A stretch of 64,000 nucleotides of DNA from CAZMFZ01 sp046152935. Its GTDB lineage: Bacteria; Bacteroidota; Bacteroidia; Cytophagales; UBA9547. Positions within the stretch are counted from its first letter, which is position 1. Each line of letters starts with the position of its first letter. Shown piece after piece: positions 44,853 to 53,786 of the stretch. The translations under genes were made by a program, and so were the position numbers. The notes under the pieces were generated by a model. It had not been told where the DNA came from and did not search any database. It was given only the letters and a program-made list of their open reading frames with translations. The stretch spans positions 1-64,000 of the forward strand of contig JBJXGB010000222.1 of the NCBI GenBank assembly GCA_046152935.1. The letters are read 5' to 3'.

Positions 44853-46535
44853 TTAATCAGTAAATGTAAATTCGCCACTACCCTCTCCGTAGAAATTTAT
44901 TTTTACATTCAACTTGTTTGTTGGGTAGAATTTTACAGATTTTGGCGTAGCATCATTGGCACCTTTAGTGCCGAACAAACCTGTTATTCTGATGGATTTA
45001 CAACGATTTCTGAGATCTTCAAATTGTAGGCGATCTAAAGCCAATCTATTTTTGGTAGTAACTGCCGTCTGTACGCTACCTTGTGCGTCTACATTCGCGC
45101 CATTGATGGTAACATTTGTGCCCAGACTTGGTATTGCAACACTATCTGCGTCCAAAAACTCCAACTTTGCAAGAATATCAAGTGGAAATTTATTTTCAAA
45201 ATTAAAGTTTATGACAGATTTATTAATACTTGTACTGTAGTTCTGACCAGACGAGCTGGTGTTAAGCGTTGAAAAATCTGGTGCTGTAAGGATGCTTTTT
45301 ATTCTAAAATCTTTCAGATAGCCATTTAAAGGTAGCTTCAGTATTGTCTCTGTTTTTATTCTGCTGGTTGATAAAATAAAGTCGCTATTGTAATCTGTGT
45401 TCGCACCTGAAATAGATAAAATGATACCAAAGGAAATATAATTAGGACCTTTGTTCAACAAGTCTTTTAGAATCTCTTCGCTCACATTTTCGGTAGATTT
45501 GGAGGGGAAACCTGCAAGATTCACCTCTGGATCTGTGGGCTTCAAAATTGAAAACGGCTTATTATCGGGCGAATTCGACCTATCGGAAAGCAATACCGAA
45601 TCTTTGTCGTAAGCTACTAATGGATTGAGAATGAGCTTTGCAGGAATGCCGAAATAATTTTCGAACCTTATTTCCATTGTAGGATTCTCGAAAAAAACCG
45701 TGCCAGTACCTGTGCTGTTATCCGAACTATTGAACGCCCTGATGCCCAAACCATTTACATCTAGTTGATCGTCACCTAATGGCAAGGCCAAATCGCCAAT
45801 TTTACCATCAATTCTTGACCATTTCAAATCTTTAAGACCAAAAAAGTTTAAAGTTAGCTGTCCAAATGCGTTTGGTACTGTCACAGCATTATTTACAGAA
45901 ACAGCCAATCGTACGTCTATTTTGTTGCTACCTGCCAATACCAATTTGTAATTTTGTAGATTTTGGGTCTTTTTTACCTGCAAGCCTACACTTAATTGAT
46001 AATCTAACACAAGGGCTGCATTGGTAGTTTTATCTACAATATTGGTAAATGTAACACTGACATTTACCGTATTTGAAAGTGAAGATGCCATTTCCAATTC
46101 TAGCTCGCCACCTGACAGTATTATTTGCCTTATGGTAGCATTGCTCAGCACACTATCGCCTTGAGCCAAATCTATCGGAATAGAAGCATCGATGGTCGGC
46201 AAGGTTTGTGGGCCGTTGGCAATCGGAAAACTACCCACGTTATTGAGCGCTATATCATTTTCGGCAATATTAATGATAGAACCTAACTCTGTGAATTCAA
46301 ATGACTTAGGACCCAAATTCATCACATAATAGCCACCAACTTCATCAACTGCAATTGTTAGAAGGCTGTCTGCGGGATTTTTTAAATCGCTAAATGCTAT
46401 ATCAGAATCTATTAACGGCAAGCCCCCACCAGCGCTGCTGATAACTATTTTCTCAGGGCTTTCCAATTCTTTTACACAACCAGAAATGAAGTTTATTAAA
46501 AGCAGGCAAACTATTATGGGTGTATATTTTTTCAT
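44853..46535 (-). CDS. Secreted lipoprotein of unknown function
   Basis: 560 residues. The N-terminus has a lipobox (LINFISGC, Cys20), so it is a lipoprotein. The rest is beta-rich with many NVSVTFTNI-, DVRLAVSVNN- and ISFGIILSISGA-type strands and no motif I recognise. It stands just upstream of the DUF5723 barrel, so it may be its partner at the outer membrane. Confidence 0.75.
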   Translation of the reverse strand: MKKYTPIIVCLLLINFISGCVKELESPEKIVISSAGGGLPLIDSDIAFSDLKNPADSLLTIAVDEVGGYYVMNLGPKSFEFTELGSIINIAENDIALNNVGSFPIANGPQTLPTIDASIPIDLAQGDSVLSNATIRQIILSGGELELEMASSLSNTVNVSVTFTNIVDKTTNAALVLDYQLSVGLQVKKTQNLQNYKLVLAGSNKIDVRLAVSVNNAVTVPNAFGQLTLNFFGLKDLKWSRIDGKIGDLALPLGDDQLDVNGLGIRAFNSSDNSTGTGTVFFENPTMEIRFENYFGIPAKLILNPLVAYDKDSVLLSDRSNSPDNKPFSILKPTDPEVNLAGFPSKSTENVSEEILKDLLNKGPNYISFGIILSISGANTDYNSDFILSTSRIKTETILKLPLNGYLKDFRIKSILTAPDFSTLNTSSSGQNYSTSINKSVINFNFENKFPLDILAKLEFLDADSVAIPSLGTNVTINGANVDAQGSVQTAVTTKNRLALDRLQFEDLRNRCKSIRITGLFGTKGANDATPKSVKFYPTNKLNVKINFYGEGSGEFTFTD

Positions 46536-46694
46536 TTGGTAAAGTTTATAATTAAATAGTCCATATCCTTCAATGAGAAAAACTACGAAATATGATTATT
46601 AAATCTAGTAAAAACTGAATATAAACACAATTTTAATTAATTGCGATTCAAAACCAACTTATTTATGTCAATCAAATGATTTATTAATGATTTA

Positions 46695-48749
46695 TTAACC
46701 TTGACCCAAAAATTTGCGCATAAACCACTCTGTGGCCACTAGGCAGATCAAAACGAGAAGCAATATTTTGAAATTTATCACCTCTTCGTTGCTCTCTATT
46801 TGATAAACTTTATTGTTCGAGCCTAAGCCCTCAAAATCAACTGCTAAATTTTTCATTTGCCTGAAATCGTAATGCTTTGCATTTGTTTTATTGGCTATAT
46901 TTCTCAACAATTCAAAATCGGCAATTTTAGTGTTGCTTTCCAAATCGAGATCTTGAATGCTAAATTCTCCTTTTATGCTGAGTTCTTTGCCAGATAAAAT
47001 GGTCTTGCAAGTGTAGGTGTACAGCCCAGCCTTCAAACCAGTAAGTTCGAAATTGGGATTGCTGACAGAATTGCTAAATTTGAAATTAAGTATTTTTTTG
47101 CTTTCGTCTTTTAAAGTGAGATCAAAGTTTTGGTCGAAAATAGGCTGGTAAATATCGTTGTAAGTTTCTATTTTGAACACTACAGGTACGTTTTGCTCAT
47201 ATCTCTTCTCGGTGGTATTGCATCTGAACTTCCTTTTGTCTGTCTTTTGGGCAAGTAAGGTGCTTACTTTCTTTATAAAATCATCAAATACAACCGTGTT
47301 TTTGTTTTCGGCAAACTCATTCATGCGCCATTGCCATATTCCTTCGCCAAAAAACACGCCATATTTTTTGCCCTCCTCTACAAAGATGGCAAGCAATGGT
47401 TTTTCAGTTGCAATTGTACCCACTTTTTGTTTCAGAATAATATTCCAGCCCGATCCAAGATTGTATTCGCCAAAAGGCACCACCAGAGGCGGGCTTTTAT
47501 CTAAAAACGAAGCCAAACCCTGATCGAAATTCAAACTGGTGTATGAAGGATTTAATATGGCCGAAACTTTGTCGAACTGGCCAGCGGGCGATAAAATTTT
47601 GACATTGGGAATTTGCAAGTTAGCCGTTTGCAAATTGGTATTACTCCCCACTATATAAAGGATTGGTGTGTTGCTTTTTTCAAAAGAATTTAAAATTGCG
47701 TTGAACGAACCAGCGAGACCAGGCAACTGATAGGCTATTATCAAATCGAAATTGTCGTTTTTAAACTGATTTATGCCTTCGATAAATGATTGAATTTCAA
47801 CATTTTCTCCATTATTTAACGAAGACATAATCGCCTTGATATCGGGATGAGGTGCAGCAGCCAAAAGTGCAATTTTTTGTTTGGCTTCGATCACGTCAAA
47901 ATAAATGTCTTTTTGATTGTTTTTAATCGAAAATTCGCCTTTGATGGCATCGGCAACGATGGTGTAGTGCTTCAAACCTGCTTCATTTTCAATATTTTCA
48001 AAAGCCAAAGCGACTGAATATTCATCATTCACAATATTGATAGTTTGCGTGTTTATCTTTTTTTTCTCAGCATAAATAGAAACCGAAGCCCTTTTTCCCT
48101 TCAAATTATATGCTTTGATCTCAATATTTATGGGGAATTTATTGCCTTTGCCCACAATATTGTTGAAAACACAATTTTTGACAACCAAATCTTTTGGCTT
48201 TGTGGTATCGCCAATGCCCACTGTAAATACTGGACAATTGAAAGTATTGAACAATGGAGAAGTGCCCTTATTTACAATCCCATCTGTAAAAAGTACAACG
48301 CCCTTTAAATCGCTAGATTCGAGGCTATTATCCACAAAACTAAAAAGTGAAGATATATCAGTTTCGGCTTTGTCAAATTTCAAATCTTTGAGCAAAGTAC
48401 CTGAAAATAAGCCATCTAAGGTGAAAATTTTAACATCAAATCTGTCACCCAATTGGTCTCTAATCTTTTCAATATTGGCTATAAACACCTCTGAATTAGC
48501 TTCTAAGGCGTCTTTTACCGAGGTAGAATTGTCTAAGGCGATGACAAAAGTAGATTTTTCGGTAACGATACTCTTCGATTTGATAAATGGCGTGAGCAAC
48601 ATAAACACCATGATCGAAACGGTGAAAAAGCGAAGTGTCGCCATCGCAATATTGGTTCTGGTACTCCAAGACGATTGTTTATGATACAGTAAAAAAGCAA
48701 AAACGAAGCCCGAAAAAACAGAAATGGCAATGATAACAAACGTATTCAA
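46695..48749 (-). CDS. Membrane-anchored von Willebrand factor A-like protein
   Basis: 684 residues; start codon TTG, no in-frame ATG before residue 36. Two N-terminal transmembrane helices (about 3-21 and 38-56) are followed by a vWA-like fold with a MIDAS motif DNSTS (73-77) and later FTDG, a region like glutamine-amidotransferase/DUF4159-type proteins (about 290-500), beta domains, and a C-terminal helix (about 664-678). It resembles the large membrane proteins of BatA/B-type clusters; MoxR at 34430 is a possible partner but not adjacent. A metal-dependent adhesion role is inferred. Confidence 0.75.
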   Translation of the reverse strand: MNTFVIIAISVFSGFVFAFLLYHKQSSWSTRTNIAMATLRFFTVSIMVFMLLTPFIKSKSIVTEKSTFVIALDNSTSVKDALEANSEVFIANIEKIRDQLGDRFDVKIFTLDGLFSGTLLKDLKFDKAETDISSLFSFVDNSLESSDLKGVVLFTDGIVNKGTSPLFNTFNCPVFTVGIGDTTKPKDLVVKNCVFNNIVGKGNKFPINIEIKAYNLKGKRASVSIYAEKKKINTQTINIVNDEYSVALAFENIENEAGLKHYTIVADAIKGEFSIKNNQKDIYFDVIEAKQKIALLAAAPHPDIKAIMSSLNNGENVEIQSFIEGINQFKNDNFDLIIAYQLPGLAGSFNAILNSFEKSNTPILYIVGSNTNLQTANLQIPNVKILSPAGQFDKVSAILNPSYTSLNFDQGLASFLDKSPPLVVPFGEYNLGSGWNIILKQKVGTIATEKPLLAIFVEEGKKYGVFFGEGIWQWRMNEFAENKNTVVFDDFIKKVSTLLAQKTDKRKFRCNTTEKRYEQNVPVVFKIETYNDIYQPIFDQNFDLTLKDESKKILNFKFSNSVSNPNFELTGLKAGLYTYTCKTILSGKELSIKGEFSIQDLDLESNTKIADFELLRNIANKTNAKHYDFRQMKNLAVDFEGLGSNNKVYQIESNEEVINFKILLLVLICLVATEWFMRKFLGQG

Positions 48750-49298
48750 AAGCTGGATTTGATAAGATAATAATTACAATATTCGATAATTAAAGCTGCA
48801 AACACACAAGTTTGACATAAAAAATACCTGCAATTAAAAAGGGAGGAAAAAAACGAATATTATTTCGTCAAAAAAAACCAAATAATATATTGCCCCAAAG
48901 CAGCAACGAATTAAAAATAAAAATTTTATTGCTTATTATTGTAATTATCAAAATTATATTCCAATTTTGACATATATATTAACACTATTCAGAACAATAT
49001 TCTGAGACCAAACTAAATCTAAGCAAAAATGAAGCCTAGTTCTGCACCTTATTTTCTTGTGGGCATTTCAAAAAATCTCAATTCCACCCTAACCCTCCCC
49101 CACGGTGAGAGTTAGCGTTGGGTTTGTATAATAATTTTTGAGGTTTTTAGAGATACCCTTCCGAAAGTTTACGATCATTAAGGTATTTTTGTCGGCTTAC
49201 TTATCGAGTTTCAAGTTCTACAACGAGTTGCGGTGGCAACGCTTTCTTTTATGATCAAATCACATAAATGTAGCTAGACTAATTTACGTTACGTGTGA
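48750..49298. other. Gene-free region upstream of galK with decayed repeat
   Basis: About 550 bp without a gene. It holds a degenerate inverted repeat at about 49085-49124 (CACCCTAACCCTC against GAGAGTTAGCGTTGG), like worn REP-type or miniature elements. A second, sharper dyad at 49255-49303 is listed separately. No tRNA or ORF is supported. Confidence 0.5.
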
Positions 49299-49303
49299 TT
49301 TGA
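49255..49303. promoter_or_regulatory. 10-bp perfect inverted repeat over the galK promoter
   Basis: TCAAATCACA (49255-49264) and TGTGATTTGA (49294-49303) are exact reverse complements, 29 nt apart. The right arm covers the -33 TTTG of the galK promoter, as an operator would. Confidence 0.55.
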
Positions 49304-49329
49304 CTTTTGTGGAATTATGTATACTTTTA
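49299..49329 (+). promoter_or_regulatory. Promoter of galK
   Basis: TTTG (49299-49302), exactly 19 nt, then TACTTTTA (49322-49329), one base from TAnnTTTG. The galK ATG is 25 nt downstream. Confidence 0.6.
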
Positions 49330-49354
49330 GAACAACTACACTTAATTGATCTAC

Positions 49355-50539
49355 ATGACAGAGTTGCTACGATTAAAATTAGAAGTAAACGACAAATTTC
49401 AACAGCATTACAACAAGGCACCACAATTTGTGTCTGCGGCTCCAGGCCGAATCAACATTATTGGCGAACATACCGATTATAATTTTGGCCTGGCACTGCC
49501 CGCAGCCATCAATCGTTGGGTAATTATCAGCATGGCCTTTCGCGAAGACAGCGAGATACATATTCATTCAGAAAATTATGGCTCTCAGATGGTTTTTATT
49601 CCAAACAATCCATTTACAGAAACGGAAAGCTGGACCAAATACATACACGGAGCACTTGATATATTTGCCAAAAAAGACAAACTCAATCGAGGCTTCGATG
49701 CCCTTATTTGGGGCAATGTGCCACTTGGGGCAGGTGTTTCATCGTCTGCTGCTATCGAAGTAGCGATGATGAATTTGCTACGAACGAGCTTCCAAGCTAC
49801 TTTTGACGACATTACCCTGGTAAAAAACTGCCAAAAGATCGAACATGAATATTTAAAAGTGAAATCAGGATTGTTGGATCAATACGCTTCACAATTCTCG
49901 AAAGAAGGCAAATTGATGGTGCTGGATTTTAAGTCGCTTACCCACGAATATGTAGATGCCGACATGGGCGATTGGTGCTGGATATTGGCAAATACAAAAG
50001 TAAAAAGAGAGTTGGCCGGCAGTAAATATTCTGAAAGAGTAGTAGAAACGCAGATGGGGCTAAATCAATTGAGTAATACCAATACCCAGATTGAAGGTTT
50101 TAGAGATGTCACCGTCAATGATCTTGGATCGATTACCGACCTTGTCAATAGAAAAAGACTGAAACATTTGGTGTACGAAAACATTCGTGTATACAATACA
50201 GCCCAAGCATTCAAACTGAAAGACATGGAAAAAATAGGCGAATTGCTACTCGAAAGCCATTATTCACTCAAAAACGACTATGAAGTAAGTTGCAAAGAAT
50301 TAGACTTTTTAGTTGAAACGGGCAAAAAAGTGAAAGGCTGGGCCGGTGGACGAATGATGGGTGGTGGCTTTGGGGGCTGCACTATCAATTTGGTAAAAAA
50401 AGAGGCTATCGATTCCTTTTCTGAAACGATACTAAAGGAATACAACTTGAAATTTGGAATTGAAGCTGAATTGTACATTTTTGATACTGCAGCTGGTGCA
50501 AAGTGCGATGTTTTGCAGCCATACGCTTCAAGGGTTTGA
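49355..50539 (+). CDS. galK: Galactokinase
   Basis: Phosphorylates galactose at O1. 394 residues from ATG at 49355 (MTELLRLKLEVNDKF); an in-frame TTG 9 nt upstream is possible but less likely. GHMP motifs are APGRINIIGEHTDYN, GAGVSSSAAIEVA and GRMMGGGFGGC. No galT, galE or transporter is adjacent, so galK is alone under its own promoter with the dyad noted above. Confidence 0.95.
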   Translation: MTELLRLKLEVNDKFQQHYNKAPQFVSAAPGRINIIGEHTDYNFGLALPAAINRWVIISMAFREDSEIHIHSENYGSQMVFIPNNPFTETESWTKYIHGALDIFAKKDKLNRGFDALIWGNVPLGAGVSSSAAIEVAMMNLLRTSFQATFDDITLVKNCQKIEHEYLKVKSGLLDQYASQFSKEGKLMVLDFKSLTHEYVDADMGDWCWILANTKVKRELAGSKYSERVVETQMGLNQLSNTNTQIEGFRDVTVNDLGSITDLVNRKRLKHLVYENIRVYNTAQAFKLKDMEKIGELLLESHYSLKNDYEVSCKELDFLVETGKKVKGWAGGRMMGGGFGGCTINLVKKEAIDSFSETILKEYNLKFGIEAELYIFDTAAGAKCDVLQPYASRV

Positions 50540-50546
50540 AACCCTT
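50530..50546. repeat. 17-nt palindrome at the galK stop
   Basis: AAGGGTTT-G-AAACCCTT spans the galK TGA stop. There is no T-run, so it is a weak terminator at best; similar short palindromes are scattered in Bacteroidota genomes. Confidence 0.5.
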
Positions 50547-50570
50547 AAACCGTTAGAGATGGCTAGCAAT

Positions 50571-51560
50571 TTATTGTGTCTCCAATATCTTGAAAAGTTC
50601 GTCTAATTTTGGTGTGAGAATGATTTCTGTTCTTCGATTTTTTTGGCGAATTTCAGCCGACTTGCCATCGACAATTGGTAAAAATTCTGCCTTTCCAGCA
50701 GGCGTTATTTTTTGAGGTTTTACGCCTTCGGCAATTAATATTCTGGTAATATCGGTAGCGCGCAGCACACTCAAATCCCAATTATCTCTAAAAGCTGCAT
50801 TGGTATTTTTGGCTACAGGCACATCATCGGTATGGCCTTCGATCATCACATTTACTTCGGGCTGATTTTTCAAAACGCTTCCCAATTTACGCAGTGCTTC
50901 TTCGCCTTTTTTATCTACCGAAGTGCTACCAGAGCCGAAAAGAAGCTTTTCTGAGAGAGAAACATAAACCTTGCCATTTTTTACATTCACAGTAAGCCCA
51001 TTGTCTTTAAATGAAAGCAGGGCATCGGTAACGCTATTTCTCAACGCCAAAACGGCACTGTCTTTTTGAGCCATTATTTGCTGCAAATCTTTTAATTTCG
51101 ACTCTCGCTCTTTCAAATCTGTCAGCAATTTATCATTAGTCGACTTGGTGAGCATCAGCGATTTTTCCAAATCCAACAGTTGTTGCTCCTTTCTTGCCAA
51201 ATTTGACGACATTTGGTTCGATTCGGCCGAATAATTGGCAAGCAAGTCTTTGTAATCTTTACGTAGTCTGTCGCCAGTGGCAGTTTGTTCTTCGAGCAGC
51301 TTTTGAATTCGAGAAATATTATCGGCTTTCAAAGTAGTATCCAGCATCAATTCTTTTGCGATATTGTAGAGATTGACTATCTGTTCGGATTTAGTTTTGT
51401 TCAATGTTTTGTTGGCGTTCAAGCTATCTTGGCATTCAGAAAAATCGGCATCTAATCGCAGTTTTTTGGCAAGTAACTCATTGTGCTTTTTGCTTGAAAC
51501 ACAAGAACTGAAGACAATTACAAAGCCAAGAATGCCTGTTAATATTTTGATACTTTTCAT
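50571..51560 (-). CDS. OmpA-family lipoprotein with coiled coil
   Basis: 329 residues. A lipobox (IVFSSC, Cys20) is followed by a long coiled coil (about 25-175) and an OmpA domain (about 200-325, EGHTDDVPVAKNTNAAFRDNWDLS). It should link the outer membrane to peptidoglycan. The same build as coiled-coil OmpA/MotB-like proteins of the phylum. First of three minus-strand genes by position, after comB in transcription order. Confidence 0.87.
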   Translation of the reverse strand: MKSIKILTGILGFVIVFSSCVSSKKHNELLAKKLRLDADFSECQDSLNANKTLNKTKSEQIVNLYNIAKELMLDTTLKADNISRIQKLLEEQTATGDRLRKDYKDLLANYSAESNQMSSNLARKEQQLLDLEKSLMLTKSTNDKLLTDLKERESKLKDLQQIMAQKDSAVLALRNSVTDALLSFKDNGLTVNVKNGKVYVSLSEKLLFGSGSTSVDKKGEEALRKLGSVLKNQPEVNVMIEGHTDDVPVAKNTNAAFRDNWDLSVLRATDITRILIAEGVKPQKITPAGKAEFLPIVDGKSAEIRQKNRRTEIILTPKLDELFKILETQ

Positions 51561-51574
51561 GTTGTTATTAAATG

Positions 51575-52291
51575 TTATCTATTAACGTTCAAAAGTTTGC
51601 CATTCGTATAAATTGGTAGCACATCATATTTGTCGCTTGTCATACAAAATTCTATATCTTTATGGATATTGAGTTTGGCAAGTCGTTTTGCATGGGTCGA
51701 TTTTCTAGTCAAATCTATGATTTCATTTTTTGAAGATTGGTAAAGAACAAGAGAAGACAACGCTGCATCTTGGTCAATATCAAAACTTTCGGTCAATTTT
51801 TCGATCAAAGCACCTGCAAACAAAGTATCTTCAAGATTAAAATGTCCTTTCCACCCAGCACATAGTATAATACAGCTCTTGCCAGTTTCTAGCAAATAAT
51901 TTGCAACACTAGAAATATTCAAAAAACTGCCCACTACGATCGTATCTGCCTCGGTCGATTGTGTGATTGCCTGTGTACCATTGGTAGTAGTAATGGCAAT
52001 CGTTTTGCCTTTCATGGCTTCATTCATGTAACTAAATGGCGAATTGTCAAGGTCAAAACCTTCCACTTTCATGCCATCTCGTTCGGCAGCGGCAAGCAAG
52101 CCAGAAATTTGTAAATCTCGGCATTCTTCAACTTCAGCAACGGGAATAATACTTTCTACACCGTGTGCAAAAGCAGTTACCATACACGAAGTGGCTCTGA
52201 ATATATCTGCCACTACTACAATTTTACCTTTCAATTCGTGCTGAAACAAAAAATGGGGACTAAAACAAACTTCAATATTAGGTATTGGCAT
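51575..52291 (-). CDS. comB: 2-phosphosulfolactate phosphatase-like (ComB)
   Basis: ComB hydrolyses 2-phosphosulfolactate in coenzyme M synthesis of methanogens; bacterial members are common but coenzyme M is usually absent, so the substrate here is uncertain. 238 residues; VVADIFRATSCMVTAFAHG, TTNGTQAI and ILCAGWKGHFNLEDTLFAG are typical of the family. Lies 12 nt after gcvT. Confidence 0.85.
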   Translation of the reverse strand: MPIPNIEVCFSPHFLFQHELKGKIVVVADIFRATSCMVTAFAHGVESIIPVAEVEECRDLQISGLLAAAERDGMKVEGFDLDNSPFSYMNEAMKGKTIAITTTNGTQAITQSTEADTIVVGSFLNISSVANYLLETGKSCIILCAGWKGHFNLEDTLFAGALIEKLTESFDIDQDAALSSLVLYQSSKNEIIDLTRKSTHAKRLAKLNIHKDIEFCMTSDKYDVLPIYTNGKLLNVNR

Positions 52292-52303
52292 TGTTGTATG
52301 TAA

Positions 52304-53389
52304 TTATATAAATGGGAACTTTGTCACTAATGCCTTTACCTTATTTTCTCTTATTCCAATAAAAATTTCTGTGCCAATTGTTGAAAATTCCTTTTTCACA
52401 TATCCCAAACCTATTCCAACACCAAGAATGGGCGATTGTGTTCCAGATGTAACTTCTCCAATTTTTTCTTCTTGCGCGTTGAATATTTCGTAATGACTTC
52501 GAGGAATTCCTCTTTCTACCATCTTAAAACCCACGAGTTTTTTAGCTACACCAGTTTCCTTTTGTAATTTCAGCACCTCTGAATTAATGAAATTCTTTTC
52601 AAAACTTGTGATCCAACCTAAGCCAGCTTCAATTGGCGAGGTGGTGTCATCAATATCATTGCCGTACAGACAAAATCCCATTTCCAATCGCAGCGTATCT
52701 CGAGCTCCTAATCCGATTGGTTTGATGCCAAATTCTTTTCCTGCTTCCAAGATAGCATTCCACATTTCAACTGCGTTTTCATTTGGAATATACACTTCAA
52801 AGCCGCCAGCACCAGTGTAGCCAGTATTGGAGATCAAGATGTCCTTAATGCCAGCCAATTCAATTTTATGGGCGAAGGTATAATACGACAAAGTCGCTAA
52901 ATCGAAAGAAGTTAGCTTTTGCAATGCCAATGTTGCTTTGGGCCCTTGCACGGCAAATAAGCACAATCTATCAGATAAATTCTCTAATTCTGCCCCAAAA
53001 CTGTTGTTTTTATTGATCCAATTCCAATCTTTCTCAATATTTGAAGCATTTACCACCAAAAAATAAGCCTCGTTTGCGATACGATATACAAGAATATCAT
53101 CTACAATTCCACCATTATCATTCGGCAAACACGAATATTGCACTTTTCCATCATGCAGTTTTGCTACATTATTGGATGTTACAAATTGTAATAAATCAAA
53201 CGCTTTGGGCCCACTCACTAGAAATTCGCCCATGTGTGATACATCAAAAATACCTACTGCATGTCGCACATTGTTGTGCTCATCGATATCAGATGAATAC
53301 CTTACCGGCATTTCAAAACCCGCAAACGGCACAATTTTGGCACCCAATTGCGTATGTACTTGGTGTAGAGGAACTTGCTTTAAATTCAA
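52304..53389 (-). CDS. gcvT: Aminomethyltransferase, glycine cleavage T protein
   Basis: T protein moves the aminomethyl carbon of glycine to tetrahydrofolate. 361 residues; GAKIVPFAGFEMPVRY, GIFDVSHMGEF and GYTGAGGFEVYIP are family motifs. The start is TTG at 53389: no in-frame ATG precedes it and a stop lies just upstream, while NLKQVPLHQVHTQLG aligns with known N-termini. gcvH and gcvP are not in the window. Confidence 0.95.
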   Translation of the reverse strand: MNLKQVPLHQVHTQLGAKIVPFAGFEMPVRYSSDIDEHNNVRHAVGIFDVSHMGEFLVSGPKAFDLLQFVTSNNVAKLHDGKVQYSCLPNDNGGIVDDILVYRIANEAYFLVVNASNIEKDWNWINKNNSFGAELENLSDRLCLFAVQGPKATLALQKLTSFDLATLSYYTFAHKIELAGIKDILISNTGYTGAGGFEVYIPNENAVEMWNAILEAGKEFGIKPIGLGARDTLRLEMGFCLYGNDIDDTTSPIEAGLGWITSFEKNFINSEVLKLQKETGVAKKLVGFKMVERGIPRSHYEIFNAQEEKIGEVTSGTQSPILGVGIGLGYVKKEFSTIGTEIFIGIRENKVKALVTKFPFI

Positions 53390-53786
53390 TTTTAATTATA
53401 TTATGTTCGTGAGGGCAAAAGTATCATTTTTTAATGAAAGAGCCTCATTATTCTGTCACTTGAGCTAGCTCAGCACTTACTCGGCAAAAAACCAAACATC
53501 GATTCAAAAAGCACCGTGAACTCTCGCTGAAACAAAGATGAGCACAAAACAAAAACAATAAAAAAAAGCCTCAATAAAAGTACACATTTGGCATTTATTA
53601 CTAAACGAAAAGCGAGACAAAAATTTCGTAATATATTCATTATCAATGTATTGTGTAACAATTACTGTTACAAATATTCAACCTATCTGAGACAGCATAA
53701 AATAGCGTTTGTTTTTATTCTAAAAATAATTGCTTACATTTAAAGCTTGTTGAATTTACAATAGGCAAAACCACCATACTAACACG
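53390..53786. other. 397-bp intergenic region
   Basis: Divergent promoters for gcvT and the transporter-HEAT gene lie here. Contains a 12-bp palindrome TGAGCTAGCTCA (53461-53472) and a TACATTTA element (53736-53743) that may serve the plus-strand operon. No gene is supported. Confidence 0.5.
53416..53423 (-). promoter_or_regulatory. Candidate -7 element of gcvT-comB
   Basis: TACTTTTG on the minus strand, a full TAnnTTTG match, 26 nt before the TTG start of gcvT; supports that start. No good -33 TTG. Confidence 0.45.

Noticed and set aside
48750..49298. Possible tRNA or small RNA in the long gap
   Set aside because: I could not fold a cloverleaf or see a conserved T-loop; the only structure is a worn dyad.
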